From an uncultured Aquimarina sp. (GTDB lineage Bacteria; Bacteroidota; Bacteroidia; Flavobacteriales; Flavobacteriaceae): 58,778 nt of DNA. The notes beneath the pieces were generated by a model. It was not told the origin of the DNA, searched no databases, and worked only from the letters and a program-made list of their open reading frames with translations. The position numbers were made by a program, and so were the translations under genes. Below, one piece after another: positions 26,901-36,765 of this stretch. The stretch lies in NCBI GenBank assembly GCA_947500545.1, contig CANMSO010000015.1, positions 1-58,778 on the forward strand. The letters run 5' to 3'. How positions within the stretch are numbered: the first letter of the stretch is position 1; each line of letters opens with the position of its first letter.

Positions 26901-29342
26901 ATGAAATTCATCAAATCAATCTTTTTACTTTTCCTAATCTCATCAATCTGCACTGCACAGGAAAATGTTAATTACCAAAAACCATCTAAAGAAATTCTAG
27001 ATTTGGTAGATGTATCTTTGGCTCCTTCTGTTCGCATGGATGCTAAAGGTGAAAATTTAATTTTCTTGTACAGAAATAATTATAAAACTATTGCCGAATT
27101 ATCGGAAAAAGAAATGAGGCTTGCAGGGTTAAGGATTAACCCGAAAACTAATATTTCTAGCAGAGCAAGGTATTTTAATAATATTAAGATAAAAAAGACT
27201 ACAGATAAAGAAGCTGCACAGGTAACTGGATTGCCAAAAAACGCACGTATTACTAATTTGAACTGGTCTCCGGATCAAAGTATGGCTGCTTTTACTAATA
27301 CTACGTTAAACGGAGTTGAGTTGTGGGTATTGAATATCGCAAATGGAAAAGCTACAAAAATCACCCAAGCCAATCTAAATGCGAATATGGGAAGCCCTTA
27401 CCAATGGTTTAGGGATAACTCTGGATTATTAGCAAAATTCTTGCCTTCTGAACGAAAACAACTTATAGATACTCAAGAAGCAGTTCCTACCGGCCCTACA
27501 ATTACTATTAGTGAAGGAACCAAAGCTCAAAACAGAACCTATCAAGATTTATTAAAAAATTCAAATGACGAGTACAATTTTGAACAATTAGCAATTGCCG
27601 AACTCAAAAAAGTTACTCTTGACGGTAAAATAGAGAACTGGGCTCCTGTAGCAATGTATAGTTCATTCTCTTTTTCACCAAACGGAGAGTATGTTTTAGC
27701 AACCGAAATTCAGAAACCATTTTCTTATTTAGTACCATATAGAAGGTTTCCACAAGAAACTAAGCTATTCAAAAACACGGGAGAAGTTGTTAAAAGTATC
27801 AACAAAGTTCCGTTAACTGAAGTTTTACCTAAAGGTTTTATGTCTACCAGAACGGGTAAAAGATCAATGACATGGCGTTCTAATCAGCCTTCAACGTTAG
27901 TCTGGGCTGAAGCATTGGATAAGGGTGACCCAGAAGTAGAGGTAGAATATAGAGATGAGGTGTATCAACTAGAAGCTCCTTTTACCGGTTCGCCTAAATC
28001 TATTTTAAAAACAATAAATCGTTTCTGGCGAATAGATTGGTCGAATAGTGAACATGCAATTGCGTATGATTATTGGTGGAACACTAGAAATACAAAGACA
28101 TATATATTTAACCCTTCTAAACCAGGTCAAAAACCAAATATTATTCATGACAGAAATTATCAGGATAGATACAGTGATCCTGGTAATCCTGTAACTATGA
28201 GAAACGAATATGGACATTCTGTGATCAACATAGAAAATAATAATATACATCTAATGGGTGATGGTTATACCAAAGAAGGACAGTTTCCATTTATTGATAA
28301 ACTTGACCTAAAGTCAAATAAAACCACTAGAATCTATCAATCTTCGTATACTGATAAAGTCGAAAACATTTATACAGCAATCAATCTAAAAAAAGGAGAC
28401 TTTTTGGTGAGAATTGAATCGCCTAATGAATATCCTAATTATTATATAAGAAACATCAACGAAAAAGATGATTTGAAACAAATTACATCCTTTACAAACC
28501 CTTTTTCCGGAATTCAAAATGTACATAAAGAAGTTATTAAATATAAGAGAGATGATGGCTTAGAATTGTCTGGAACACTTTACCTTCCTATAGGTTATGA
28601 TAAAACCAAGAAAGAAAAAATGCCAATGATTCTTTGGGCATATCCCGAGGAATTTAAGGATAAAAGTAGTGCATCCCAATCGACATCAAACCCAAATGAA
28701 TTCACATATCCTTTCTGGGGATCAATGCTTTATTGGGTTACCAAGGGTTACGTAGTCTTAGATGATGCTTCTTTTCCTATTGTTGGAGAAGGTGACGAAG
28801 AGCCAAACGATTCTTTTAGAAAGCAATTGGTAGCAAATGGTAAAGCTGCCATAGATGCGGTAGATGCTTTAGGATACATTGATAGGGAGCGTGTTGCGGT
28901 TGGGGGACATTCTTATGGAGCCTTTATGACCGCAAATTTATTATCTCATTCAAACTTATTTGCGGCAGGAATTGCAAGAAGTGGTGCATACAATAGAACG
29001 CTTACTCCATTTGGTTTTCAAAGTGAAGAAAGAAGTTATTGGGAAGCTCCTGAAATCTATTACGCAATGTCACCTTTTATGCATGCAGATAAAATGAAAA
29101 CTCCGTTGCTTTTGATTCATGGTGAAGCGGATAATAATTCTGGTACATATCCACTACAGAGTGAGCGTTATTTTAATGCATTAAAGGGATTAGGAGCGAC
29201 CACAAGACTTGTAGTATTACCCAAAGAAAGCCATGGATATAGAGCTAAAGAATCTATTCTTCATTTACTGTGGGAACAAGATCAATGGTTAGAAAAATAT
29301 GTGAAAAACAGAAAAAAACCTGATCAGGAAGGAACTAATTAA
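26901..29342 (+). CDS. Secreted S9 prolyl-oligopeptidase family serine peptidase (S9D, glutamyl-endopeptidase-like)
   Basis: 813 residues. Signal peptide to about 19 (SICTAQ). An N-terminal beta-propeller spans about 40-540. The hydrolase domain has S671 (GGHSYGAF), D744 (HGEADNNSGT) and H778 (ESHGYRA). The motifs FPIVGEGDEEPND and GIARSGAYNRTLTPFGFQSE are characteristic of the S9D group containing the plant chloroplast glutamyl peptidase CGEP, so cleavage after Glu is the best guess. It probably degrades peptides in the periplasm. The gene ends at a terminator shared with the convergent hybrid kinase. Confidence 0.9.
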   Translation: MKFIKSIFLLFLISSICTAQENVNYQKPSKEILDLVDVSLAPSVRMDAKGENLIFLYRNNYKTIAELSEKEMRLAGLRINPKTNISSRARYFNNIKIKKTTDKEAAQVTGLPKNARITNLNWSPDQSMAAFTNTTLNGVELWVLNIANGKATKITQANLNANMGSPYQWFRDNSGLLAKFLPSERKQLIDTQEAVPTGPTITISEGTKAQNRTYQDLLKNSNDEYNFEQLAIAELKKVTLDGKIENWAPVAMYSSFSFSPNGEYVLATEIQKPFSYLVPYRRFPQETKLFKNTGEVVKSINKVPLTEVLPKGFMSTRTGKRSMTWRSNQPSTLVWAEALDKGDPEVEVEYRDEVYQLEAPFTGSPKSILKTINRFWRIDWSNSEHAIAYDYWWNTRNTKTYIFNPSKPGQKPNIIHDRNYQDRYSDPGNPVTMRNEYGHSVINIENNNIHLMGDGYTKEGQFPFIDKLDLKSNKTTRIYQSSYTDKVENIYTAINLKKGDFLVRIESPNEYPNYYIRNINEKDDLKQITSFTNPFSGIQNVHKEVIKYKRDDGLELSGTLYLPIGYDKTKKEKMPMILWAYPEEFKDKSSASQSTSNPNEFTYPFWGSMLYWVTKGYVVLDDASFPIVGEGDEEPNDSFRKQLVANGKAAIDAVDALGYIDRERVAVGGHSYGAFMTANLLSHSNLFAAGIARSGAYNRTLTPFGFQSEERSYWEAPEIYYAMSPFMHADKMKTPLLLIHGEADNNSGTYPLQSERYFNALKGLGATTRLVVLPKESHGYRAKESILHLLWEQDQWLEKYVKNRKKPDQEGTN

Positions 29343-29354
29343 TCCTTAATACTA

Positions 29355-29387
29355 TAAAAAAGCCCCTGATATCAGGGGCTTTTTTTA
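29355..29387. terminator. Bidirectional terminator between S9 peptidase and hybrid kinase
   Basis: A perfect palindromic stem AGCCCCTGAT/ATCAGGGGCT flanked by A and T runs, between convergent stops at 29342 and 29398. Confidence 0.92.
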
Positions 29388-29397
29388 TAGTACTGCT

Positions 29398-31590
29398 TTA
29401 AACCAATAAATTCTTAGCTATAATATTTCTAAGGTCGTTTTTATTTAGTGGCTTGTTGATTATATCATTCATACCAATAGCCATACATTCTTCTTGCACC
29501 TCACTAAGTTCAGAAGCTGTGAGTGCAATTATTGGTGTACTTTGGTCAAATTCTCGTATACGTTTGGTTGCTTCTACACCATTAAGGTATGGCATGTTTA
29601 GGTCCATCAAAATAAGGTCAAAATCTTCTTTTTTAACCATTTGTAGTGCATTAAAACCGTTTTCAACTATAATACAATCATATCCTATAATATTCAAAAG
29701 GTTTTTTGTAACTATTTGATTTATCTTATTATCCTCTGCAACCAAAATCCTTCTATAAGTATTAGTAGGGGTTTCATTTGCTATATTTAACTCGTTCTCT
29801 CCTTTTTCATCAATGATTTCTAAATCCAAGTCAAAATAGAATTTAGTACCTCTTCCTTCCTTACTATCAAGATGAATTTTACTATCCATCATTTCCAAAA
29901 GATTTTTTACAATTGATAAACCTAACCCAGTACCCTCGACCTTATTAAATTCTCTCCCAACCTGAGAAAACTTTTCAAACACAAACTCTTTTTTATCTTC
30001 TGGTATGCCTACACCATTATCCTCTACTTCATATCTAATTTTTACTTGATCCTCGTCTATAGAAATTATTTTAATTCTTAACCATATGGTGCCATTTTCA
30101 GTAAATTTAGTCGAATTACCTAATAAATTAATTAGTACTTCTGATAGTTTGAGAGAGTCAACACTTAGTACTTTAGGAAGCTCTTTTTGTACATCCAAAA
30201 CAAGCTCATTATTTTTATTTTTCGCGTTATACTCAAAAGAGAATAAAAGGTTTTGGGAAAGTTGAAAAAGATCTGTTGGTGTTTTTGTTAATTTTTCTTT
30301 GTCTGATTCTATTTTACTTATTTTCAGTACTTTGTTTATTAAATCTAGAAGATAATCTCCTGAAAACTTTAATGAGTTAAGTAGTTTTTTATGTTTAGAT
30401 AAAATATCATCATCTTCTAATAAAAGTGTCGTAATACCTACAACACCATATAGCGGAGTCCTCAATTCATGACTTACAGTAGAGATAAATTGAGATTTTA
30501 TATTCATTAATTTTTCTGCCTCAGTTTTAGCCTCGATCAATTGTTTATTGCTCTCTTTTAATACATTACTAAGTTTTTTCTTAGATACATAACCACGATA
30601 AAAGAAAAAGGCGCCTATCGACAATAAAATAAGGCTAATCGAAATAATTATAATAATGATATTGTTTCTCGAAATTTTAGCCAAATATTCCTTTTCTTTT
30701 TTTGTGGTTTCAAGTTCTCTCTGGAATTCATCTACACTAAAATTTATTTTAGCAATTTCTATTTGTTTTAATTTTTCTTCATCAAATAATTTGTCTTTAT
30801 AAAACAAATACTTTTTGATACTATATAAGGCCGAGTCTGTATTATCAATCTCTTGAAAAGCATTAAACTTTGCTTCATATACATCTCTTAACACAGAAAA
30901 AATATCCTTTTCCTCGACCGCATTAATTACTTCATTAAATAATTGATTCGCCTTTTGATAGTCTTTTTTACCTGCATAATATCTCCCAAACAAATATTTG
31001 ATATCATTAATTAAAACAATATTTGGATCGCTCTGGGCTAATCTCTCGGCTTCCTGAAGATACTGAAAAGCCAGATCAAATTCTCCCTCATCAATATAAG
31101 TCCAGCCAAGATTTAGAATAGGCCCAAGGGTCTCCTTATCATTTTTAATATTCTTTGCAACTTGCAATGATTGATTATAGAAATCTACACCTTTTTTAAA
31201 ATCCTTATACCCATCAGAATACACATTCCCTAAACCATTTAATCCTCTTACAATCCAAATAGAATCTCTAGCGTTTATAGCATATTTCAGTGTTTCTTTA
31301 TAATGAAATTCCGAATTTTTAAAATCTTCTATAATCTCATAATTACAGGCCATAAAATAATGCCCTCTGCTTATATCAACATCACTATTGATTTGATGCC
31401 CTAGATCTACAACTTTAATGCAGTAATCTAAAGACTCTTTAATCTTGTAATCGCCGAGTAAATTTCTGGATTTAGCAACAAAACTATCAATACTATCAAT
31501 AGCAATCTGCTTTGGTGAATCTTGCCCGTAAGCAATACCACTTATAGACAAAAAACAAAGTGCAAGAAAAATTGTTCTCAAATCTCCCAA
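29398..31590 (-). CDS. Hybrid sensor histidine kinase with TPR sensor and C-terminal receiver
   Basis: 730 residues. Signal peptide (to about AYGQ, residue 23), TPR repeats at about 30-260, coiled coil, a membrane segment at about 310-331 (IIIIIISISLILLSIGAFFF), HisKA with H374 (STVSHELRTPLYG), HATPase_c (EVLINLLGNSTKF, EDNGVGIPEDKK, GTGLGLSIVKNLL), and a receiver with D663 (LILMDLNMP). No separate DNA-binding partner is adjacent, so the output is unknown or passed through a phosphotransfer protein. The start is a TTG at 31590: an in-frame TAG lies upstream and no ATG precedes the signal peptide. Confidence 0.9.
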   Translation of the reverse strand: MGDLRTIFLALCFLSISGIAYGQDSPKQIAIDSIDSFVAKSRNLLGDYKIKESLDYCIKVVDLGHQINSDVDISRGHYFMACNYEIIEDFKNSEFHYKETLKYAINARDSIWIVRGLNGLGNVYSDGYKDFKKGVDFYNQSLQVAKNIKNDKETLGPILNLGWTYIDEGEFDLAFQYLQEAERLAQSDPNIVLINDIKYLFGRYYAGKKDYQKANQLFNEVINAVEEKDIFSVLRDVYEAKFNAFQEIDNTDSALYSIKKYLFYKDKLFDEEKLKQIEIAKINFSVDEFQRELETTKKEKEYLAKISRNNIIIIIISISLILLSIGAFFFYRGYVSKKKLSNVLKESNKQLIEAKTEAEKLMNIKSQFISTVSHELRTPLYGVVGITTLLLEDDDILSKHKKLLNSLKFSGDYLLDLINKVLKISKIESDKEKLTKTPTDLFQLSQNLLFSFEYNAKNKNNELVLDVQKELPKVLSVDSLKLSEVLINLLGNSTKFTENGTIWLRIKIISIDEDQVKIRYEVEDNGVGIPEDKKEFVFEKFSQVGREFNKVEGTGLGLSIVKNLLEMMDSKIHLDSKEGRGTKFYFDLDLEIIDEKGENELNIANETPTNTYRRILVAEDNKINQIVTKNLLNIIGYDCIIVENGFNALQMVKKEDFDLILMDLNMPYLNGVEATKRIREFDQSTPIIALTASELSEVQEECMAIGMNDIINKPLNKNDLRNIIAKNLLV

Positions 31591-31870
31591 ATTATAAGTT
31601 ACGTATACCCAATTTAACTAACGAATAGCTCGTCGTAAATAGTCCCCCTAAGTAAGTGAGCACCTACATATAGATGGTTAATTTAATGAAAAAACCTTAA
31701 AAATCATTCTAAATAGTATTGATATATCTTATAACATTATATTTTCTATGCTATTCTGTTCTCTTTACAATCAATTACTTGGGTAATTAAACCATTGCAT
31801 TCAACAAATCAATCACGATGAAAATTTTCTAGCAGTAAGCATTAGGGAAGACACTATTACAAAATCCATA
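31591..31870. other. Intergenic region upstream of the hybrid kinase
   Basis: Together with the ychF terminator this is a gap of 332 bp between two minus-strand genes. It must hold the kinase promoter. No ORF, RNA gene or repeat is recognisable. Confidence 0.45.
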
Positions 31871-31904
31871 AAAAAACCTCTCTAATCGAATAGAGAGGTT
31901 TTTT
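31871..31904 (-). terminator. Terminator of ychF
   Basis: The stem AAAAAACCTCTCTA/TAGAGAGGTTTTTT has a 6-nt loop, 19 bp past the ychF stop on the minus strand. Confidence 0.92.
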
Positions 31905-31922
31905 AATTTGTCTAAACGTTTT

Positions 31923-33017
31923 CTATACATTGAAAAGGAAATGCATTACATCTCCATCTTTTACTACATAAGCTTTTCCTTCTACTCCTAATTTTCCTGC
32001 CTCTCTAACTTTTGCTTCACTACCATACTTAACATAATCATCATATTTGATTACCTCTGCTCGTATAAAACCTTTTTCGAAGTCTGTATGTATTACTCCT
32101 GCTGCCTGAGGGGCAGTAGCACCTATATTTACTGTCCATGCTCTTACTTCCTTAACTCCTGCAGTAAAATAAGTCTGTTGATTCAACAACTTATATGCTG
32201 CTCTTATTAATACTGAAGCTCCAGGTTCTTCGAGTCCTATATCCTGTAAAAACATTTGTCTTTCTTCATAATCATCTAATTCTGTAATGTCTGCTTCTGT
32301 TCCTACAGCCAAAACGATTACCTCTGCATTTTCAGTAGCAACTGCTTCTTTTACTTTTTTTACATAATCATTTCCATTAACTGCAGCACTTTCATCAACA
32401 TTACATACATATAGTACTGGTTTATCTGTTATAAACTGTAATGGCTGCACATATGCTTCTCTATCATCATCTGAAATATCAATTGCTCTAACCGATATCC
32501 CTGCTTCTAAACCTTCTTTGATGGTTAGTAAAATTGACTCCTCTTTCTGCGCTTCTTTATTACCTGTTTTCGCAGCTCGCTTAACTTTGTCTAACTTTTT
32601 CTCTGCACTTTCAAGGTCTTTAAGTTGTAGTTCTATGTCAATAGTTTCCTTGTCTCTTATTGGATCAACAGACCCATCTACATGCACAATATTGTCATTA
32701 TCAAAACAGCGCAATACATGTATAATAGCATCTGTTTCACGAATATTTCCTAAAAATTGATTACCTAAACCTTCACCTTTACTTGCACCTTTTACTAAAC
32801 CAGCAATATCTACAATATCAACTGTTGCAGGCAATACTCGCTCAGGATTTACCAATTCTTCTAACTTTTGCAATCTTGGATCTGGTACATTAACAACACC
32901 GATGTTTGGTTCTATAGTACAAAAAGGAAAATTCGCACTTTGCGCCTTAGCATTAGATAAACAATTAAATAATGTTGACTTTCCAACATTTGGTAATCCT
33001 ACGATTCCTGCTTTCAT
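31923..33017 (-). CDS. ychF: Redox-regulated ATPase YchF (Obg-like OLA1 family)
   Basis: 364 residues, the usual family length. P-loop GLPNVGKST from G7, switch region NFPFCTIEPN, DIAGLVKGASKGEGLGNQFL, NVDE in place of NKxD (which gives ATP over GTP preference), and the C-terminal TGS domain ending in GDVMHFLFNV. YchF binds ribosomes and acts in translation quality control and stress. It is monocistronic with a strong terminator. Confidence 0.96.
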   Translation of the reverse strand: MKAGIVGLPNVGKSTLFNCLSNAKAQSANFPFCTIEPNIGVVNVPDPRLQKLEELVNPERVLPATVDIVDIAGLVKGASKGEGLGNQFLGNIRETDAIIHVLRCFDNDNIVHVDGSVDPIRDKETIDIELQLKDLESAEKKLDKVKRAAKTGNKEAQKEESILLTIKEGLEAGISVRAIDISDDDREAYVQPLQFITDKPVLYVCNVDESAAVNGNDYVKKVKEAVATENAEVIVLAVGTEADITELDDYEERQMFLQDIGLEEPGASVLIRAAYKLLNQQTYFTAGVKEVRAWTVNIGATAPQAAGVIHTDFEKGFIRAEVIKYDDYVKYGSEAKVREAGKLGVEGKAYVVKDGDVMHFLFNV

Positions 33018-33225
33018 AGTAAAAAATTATAATAGACGGGGAAATTAAAAAATCCCAATTTTAAGAATGCAAAGATAATAGTAATAGTTCTAAGTACACA
33101 AGCACAGAATCATAAGATTCAACAATAATTAAACAGACATCAACACTTCTGTAAAAATACTGATAATCAACACTTTAATTAGTTTTTACTTTTTTTTGTA
33201 ATTTTAAAACCCAACAAAAAGCACA

Positions 33226-33744
33226 ATGAGAACTATGAAAATTTTAATTACAGTACTATGTATAGGTTGCAGCTCAATAGTATTTGCGCAATCTGATGAG
33301 ACTAAAACCAAAGAGAATTCATCAAAAGAAACCGTAACCAAAATTATTCGTATCAAAGGAGCTAATGGCGAAGAAAAGGTTATCAAAAAACAGGAAGTTA
33401 TTACTAAAAAAAGTAAAATAAAACTTAACCCTGGCGATGAAGATAAGACCAACCAATCTGCCACATATACTGACGAAGAGGTAGCCGTACAAAAATCTCA
33501 TTCTTCTTCTAACATGGAGACGTACACCAAAATTCCGGATGGTAAGGGGTATCGTATGACATTTTTGAACAAGTCAGGAAACAAAGTATCTAAAGTAAGG
33601 CCGTTAAGTAATGGGTACTATATCGTGAATATGGGAGCAAAGGATAATTGTTTGGGTCATTTTGATAAGGATAAGAATTTTATTTTGGAAGTATATGATT
33701 CCAGTACAGATCAAGTTACAACTATAATATATAAACCTATTTAA
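33226..33744 (+). CDS. Secreted protein of unknown function
   Basis: 172 residues, not recognised. Signal peptide ending at SIVFAQ (residue 22). A Lys/Glu/Thr-rich linker (about 25-95) precedes a compact C-terminal region (about 96-172; GYRMTFLNKSGNKVSKVRPLSNGYYIVNMG, in outline) with beta character. A second in-frame ATG at 33235 (MKIL) is an equally good start. It is followed by its own terminator. Confidence 0.65.
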   Translation: MRTMKILITVLCIGCSSIVFAQSDETKTKENSSKETVTKIIRIKGANGEEKVIKKQEVITKKSKIKLNPGDEDKTNQSATYTDEEVAVQKSHSSSNMETYTKIPDGKGYRMTFLNKSGNKVSKVRPLSNGYYIVNMGAKDNCLGHFDKDKNFILEVYDSSTDQVTTIIYKPI

Positions 33745-33770
33745 TGAACTTGTTTCATTGAAAAAAAATT

Positions 33771-33798
33771 AAACTCGGATGGCGCATCCGAGTTTTTT
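33771..33798 (+). terminator. Terminator of the secreted protein gene
   Basis: The stem AAACTCGGATG/CATCCGAGTTT with a 3-nt loop runs into six T, 26 bp after the stop at 33744. Confidence 0.92.
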
Positions 33799-33886
33799 AT
33801 TTACTAAAATTTCTTAATAATTAATGTTAAATACTTTCCTTTTAGATATATTTAGGGTAACAATCATCTTAAACAAACAATAATTC

Positions 33887-36523
33887 ATGAAAAAAATCAC
33901 ACTTATTTTGTTTGGCTTATTCACTAGTTTATGTTTCAGTCAACAAATAGTCACAGGAACGGTTACAGACTCATCGGGAGCTCCACTACCCTTTGTAAAT
34001 ATCTTAGAAAAGGGGTCTGAAAAAGGAACAACTTCGGATGATCAAGGTAATTATACAATTGCAGTTGATGCAAACGCAACGTTAATATTTAGCTTTGTTG
34101 GTTTCGAAACACAGGAAATCGAAGTTGGAGATCAAGAAAAGGTTAACGTAACCCTTTTAGAAGGAGAAGCATTAAGCACTATCGTTTTGGTAGGATCAAG
34201 AAGTCCTAAACGAACAGCTACAGATACTCCTGTTGCTATTGACATAATCGACATGCAAGATATAATTACCAAAAGTGGTAAAATAGAAATTAACGAACTA
34301 TTACAATATACAGCACCTTCATTCAATGCAAATAAACAATCAGGATCAGATGGTGCCGACCATATTGATCCAGCTACATTACGTGGATTAGGGCCAGACC
34401 AAACCTTGGTATTAATAAATGGTAAAAGAAGACACTCATCGTCTTTAATAAATATTTTTGGAACAAGAGGAAGAGGGAATTCTGGAACCGACCTTAATGC
34501 TATACCTGCATCCGCAATTAAAAGGATTGAAGTATTAAGAGATGGTGCAGCTGCGCAATATGGTTCTGATGCCATTGCAGGTGTTATTAATATTGTATTA
34601 AAAACCAATGTAAATAAGTTGTCTGGTGGCATAAGTTATGGAGCTTATAACACGAATGCCAAAGGTGATTTTCCTGATGGAACACCAAATACTGATGGAA
34701 ACAGATTAGATACTGATAATGATGGAAATCGTATTGGGGATGATCAAGATTTTGACGGTGGATCAGTAAAGATTACCGCTAATTACGGTGTTGAAATTGG
34801 AGAAGACGGCGGATTCATAAACTTTACAACAGAATATTTAAGTAAAAATAAAACATTGCGTCCTGGTTTTGATTTCAGAAGAGGTTTTGGTGAAGCAGCA
34901 ATAGATGGTTTCAACTTCTTTGCCAATGCTGCAGTTCCTATTTCAGAAAAAACAGAATTTTATGCTTTTGGTGGAAGAAACTATAGAGACACTGATGCCT
35001 TTGCGTTTACACGTAACGGTGGAGAACGTGTTATTACCGAAATATTCCCCAATGGATTTACTCCTAGAATTACATCTAATATTATAGATAATTCGGTTTC
35101 TGCCGGAATCAGAACAGAAACAGAAGATGGTTGGAAAATTGACATCAATAATACATGGGGTAAAAATAATTTTCACTACTTCATACAAGGAACGCTAAAT
35201 GCTTCTCTTGAGGCTACTTCGCCTACCGATTTTGATGCTGGTGGACATAGCTTGAGTCAAAACACTACAAGTCTTGACTTTTCAAAATATTATCCCAACA
35301 TATCAAAAGGACTAAACATTGCATTCGGTTCAGAATATAGAACTGAAAACTTTATAATTTTTGCGGGAGAAGAAGGGTCTTATGCTACATATGACATTAA
35401 TGGCTTACCTATTACTGATCCAGCCACTCAGGTACAGCCTACTTTTACAGATCCTGATACAGGTGATTTAATACCAAGACCGGGGGGTTCACAGGGGTTT
35501 CCCGGGTATAGCCCATCAAACGAAGTAGATCGATCTAGATCAAACCTATCTTTGTATGCAGATGCAGAATTGGATATTACTGATGGTTTCTTATTAGGAG
35601 GTGCGGCAAGATTTGAAAACTACAGTGATTTTGGAAGTACCATAAATGGAAAATTAGCTTTCAGAATAAAAGCAACAGAAGATATTAATATACGTGGATC
35701 TGTAAGTACAGGGTTTAGAGCACCATCACTGGCTCAAATATATTATAATCTAAGATTTACAGATTTTCAGGGAGGTGTTGCTACAGAAACCTTACTTTCT
35801 CCTAATAACAGCCCCGTAACCGCCTCTTTCGGGATTGAAGAGCTTGAAGAAGAAACAGCAGTGAATGCCGCCTTTGGTGCAACTGCTAATATTGGCAATT
35901 TTACTGCAACAGTAGATGGGTATTTTATCAATGTAAAAGACAGGATTGTATTAACAGGTACATTTGCCGCTCCTCAAATACCAAATGTAAATGAGGCTCA
36001 ATTCTTTGCTAACGGTGTAGATACAGAAACTGTTGGTATGGATTTGATCTTATCCTGGAAAGGAAGCTACAATTTTGGTAATATTTCTACAACACTAGCC
36101 GGGAACGTTAATAATATGTATATAAAGGAAGTGAAAAATGGCGATTTAGACGAAGGAACTTTTTTTGGTGAAAGAGAAAAAGCATTTTTATTGGCTTCCG
36201 CTCCAGAAAGCAAATTTTCATTTAATTCTAGTTATAGTAAAGAAAAATTTAATGCAGGAATTAGTCTAACACGTTTTAGTGAAATAGTACTAATCGATTT
36301 TGTGGATACAGAAGATGTGTATGGCGCTAAAATCACAGCAGATATTAATCTAGGGTATAAGTTTTCTGATAATTTTAAACTTACCATAGGTGGAAATAAT
36401 ATAACCAATGAATATCCAGATCAACAAGACGATGGAGAAACAGAAGCAGGTGGATATTGGGATGCCGTTCAAATGGGATTTGGCGGTTCATTTTACTATG
36501 CTAGATTAGATTTTAATTTTTAA
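33887..36523 (+). CDS. TonB-dependent receptor with N-terminal carboxypeptidase-D-like domain (first of pair)
   Basis: 878 residues. Signal peptide (to about CFSQ, 19), CarboxypepD_reg-like domain at about 20-95 (GTVTDSSGAPLPFVNILEKG), plug domain at about 110-235 (ALRGLGPDQTLVLINGKR in outline; EVLRDGAAAQYGSDAIAGVINI), then a 22-strand barrel ending in aromatic YARLDFNF. It is an outer-membrane active transporter energised by TonB. No SusD partner follows, so it is not a classical glycan PUL; siderophore, cofactor or peptide uptake are possible. A homologous receptor follows 242 bp later, each with its own terminator. Confidence 0.93.
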   Translation: MKKITLILFGLFTSLCFSQQIVTGTVTDSSGAPLPFVNILEKGSEKGTTSDDQGNYTIAVDANATLIFSFVGFETQEIEVGDQEKVNVTLLEGEALSTIVLVGSRSPKRTATDTPVAIDIIDMQDIITKSGKIEINELLQYTAPSFNANKQSGSDGADHIDPATLRGLGPDQTLVLINGKRRHSSSLINIFGTRGRGNSGTDLNAIPASAIKRIEVLRDGAAAQYGSDAIAGVINIVLKTNVNKLSGGISYGAYNTNAKGDFPDGTPNTDGNRLDTDNDGNRIGDDQDFDGGSVKITANYGVEIGEDGGFINFTTEYLSKNKTLRPGFDFRRGFGEAAIDGFNFFANAAVPISEKTEFYAFGGRNYRDTDAFAFTRNGGERVITEIFPNGFTPRITSNIIDNSVSAGIRTETEDGWKIDINNTWGKNNFHYFIQGTLNASLEATSPTDFDAGGHSLSQNTTSLDFSKYYPNISKGLNIAFGSEYRTENFIIFAGEEGSYATYDINGLPITDPATQVQPTFTDPDTGDLIPRPGGSQGFPGYSPSNEVDRSRSNLSLYADAELDITDGFLLGGAARFENYSDFGSTINGKLAFRIKATEDINIRGSVSTGFRAPSLAQIYYNLRFTDFQGGVATETLLSPNNSPVTASFGIEELEEETAVNAAFGATANIGNFTATVDGYFINVKDRIVLTGTFAAPQIPNVNEAQFFANGVDTETVGMDLILSWKGSYNFGNISTTLAGNVNNMYIKEVKNGDLDEGTFFGEREKAFLLASAPESKFSFNSSYSKEKFNAGISLTRFSEIVLIDFVDTEDVYGAKITADINLGYKFSDNFKLTIGGNNITNEYPDQQDDGETEAGGYWDAVQMGFGGSFYYARLDFNF

Positions 36524-36552
36524 TAAAATACGTTAAAGTTAACAGAACATAT

Positions 36553-36585
36553 AAGCGCCATATCTACATGATATGGCGCTTTTTT
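36553..36585 (+). terminator. Terminator of the first TonB-dependent receptor
   Basis: The stem AAGCGCCATATC/GATATGGCGCTT with a 5-nt loop and T tract, 30 bp past the stop. Confidence 0.93.
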
Positions 36586-36765
36586 ATGGAAAGACAATAT
36601 TCGAACAAGGGTCAAGAAGTACTTTGAAAATTGACAAGTAAAAAATGTTAAATTCAAGTTTTTTTATTCACAATATTTTATCATAAAATTAAAACATCAT
36701 GTTAAAAAAGAGTGTGATTTTAAATACATTTAAAGAATTAATCACTTAAATTAAAACACACTAAC

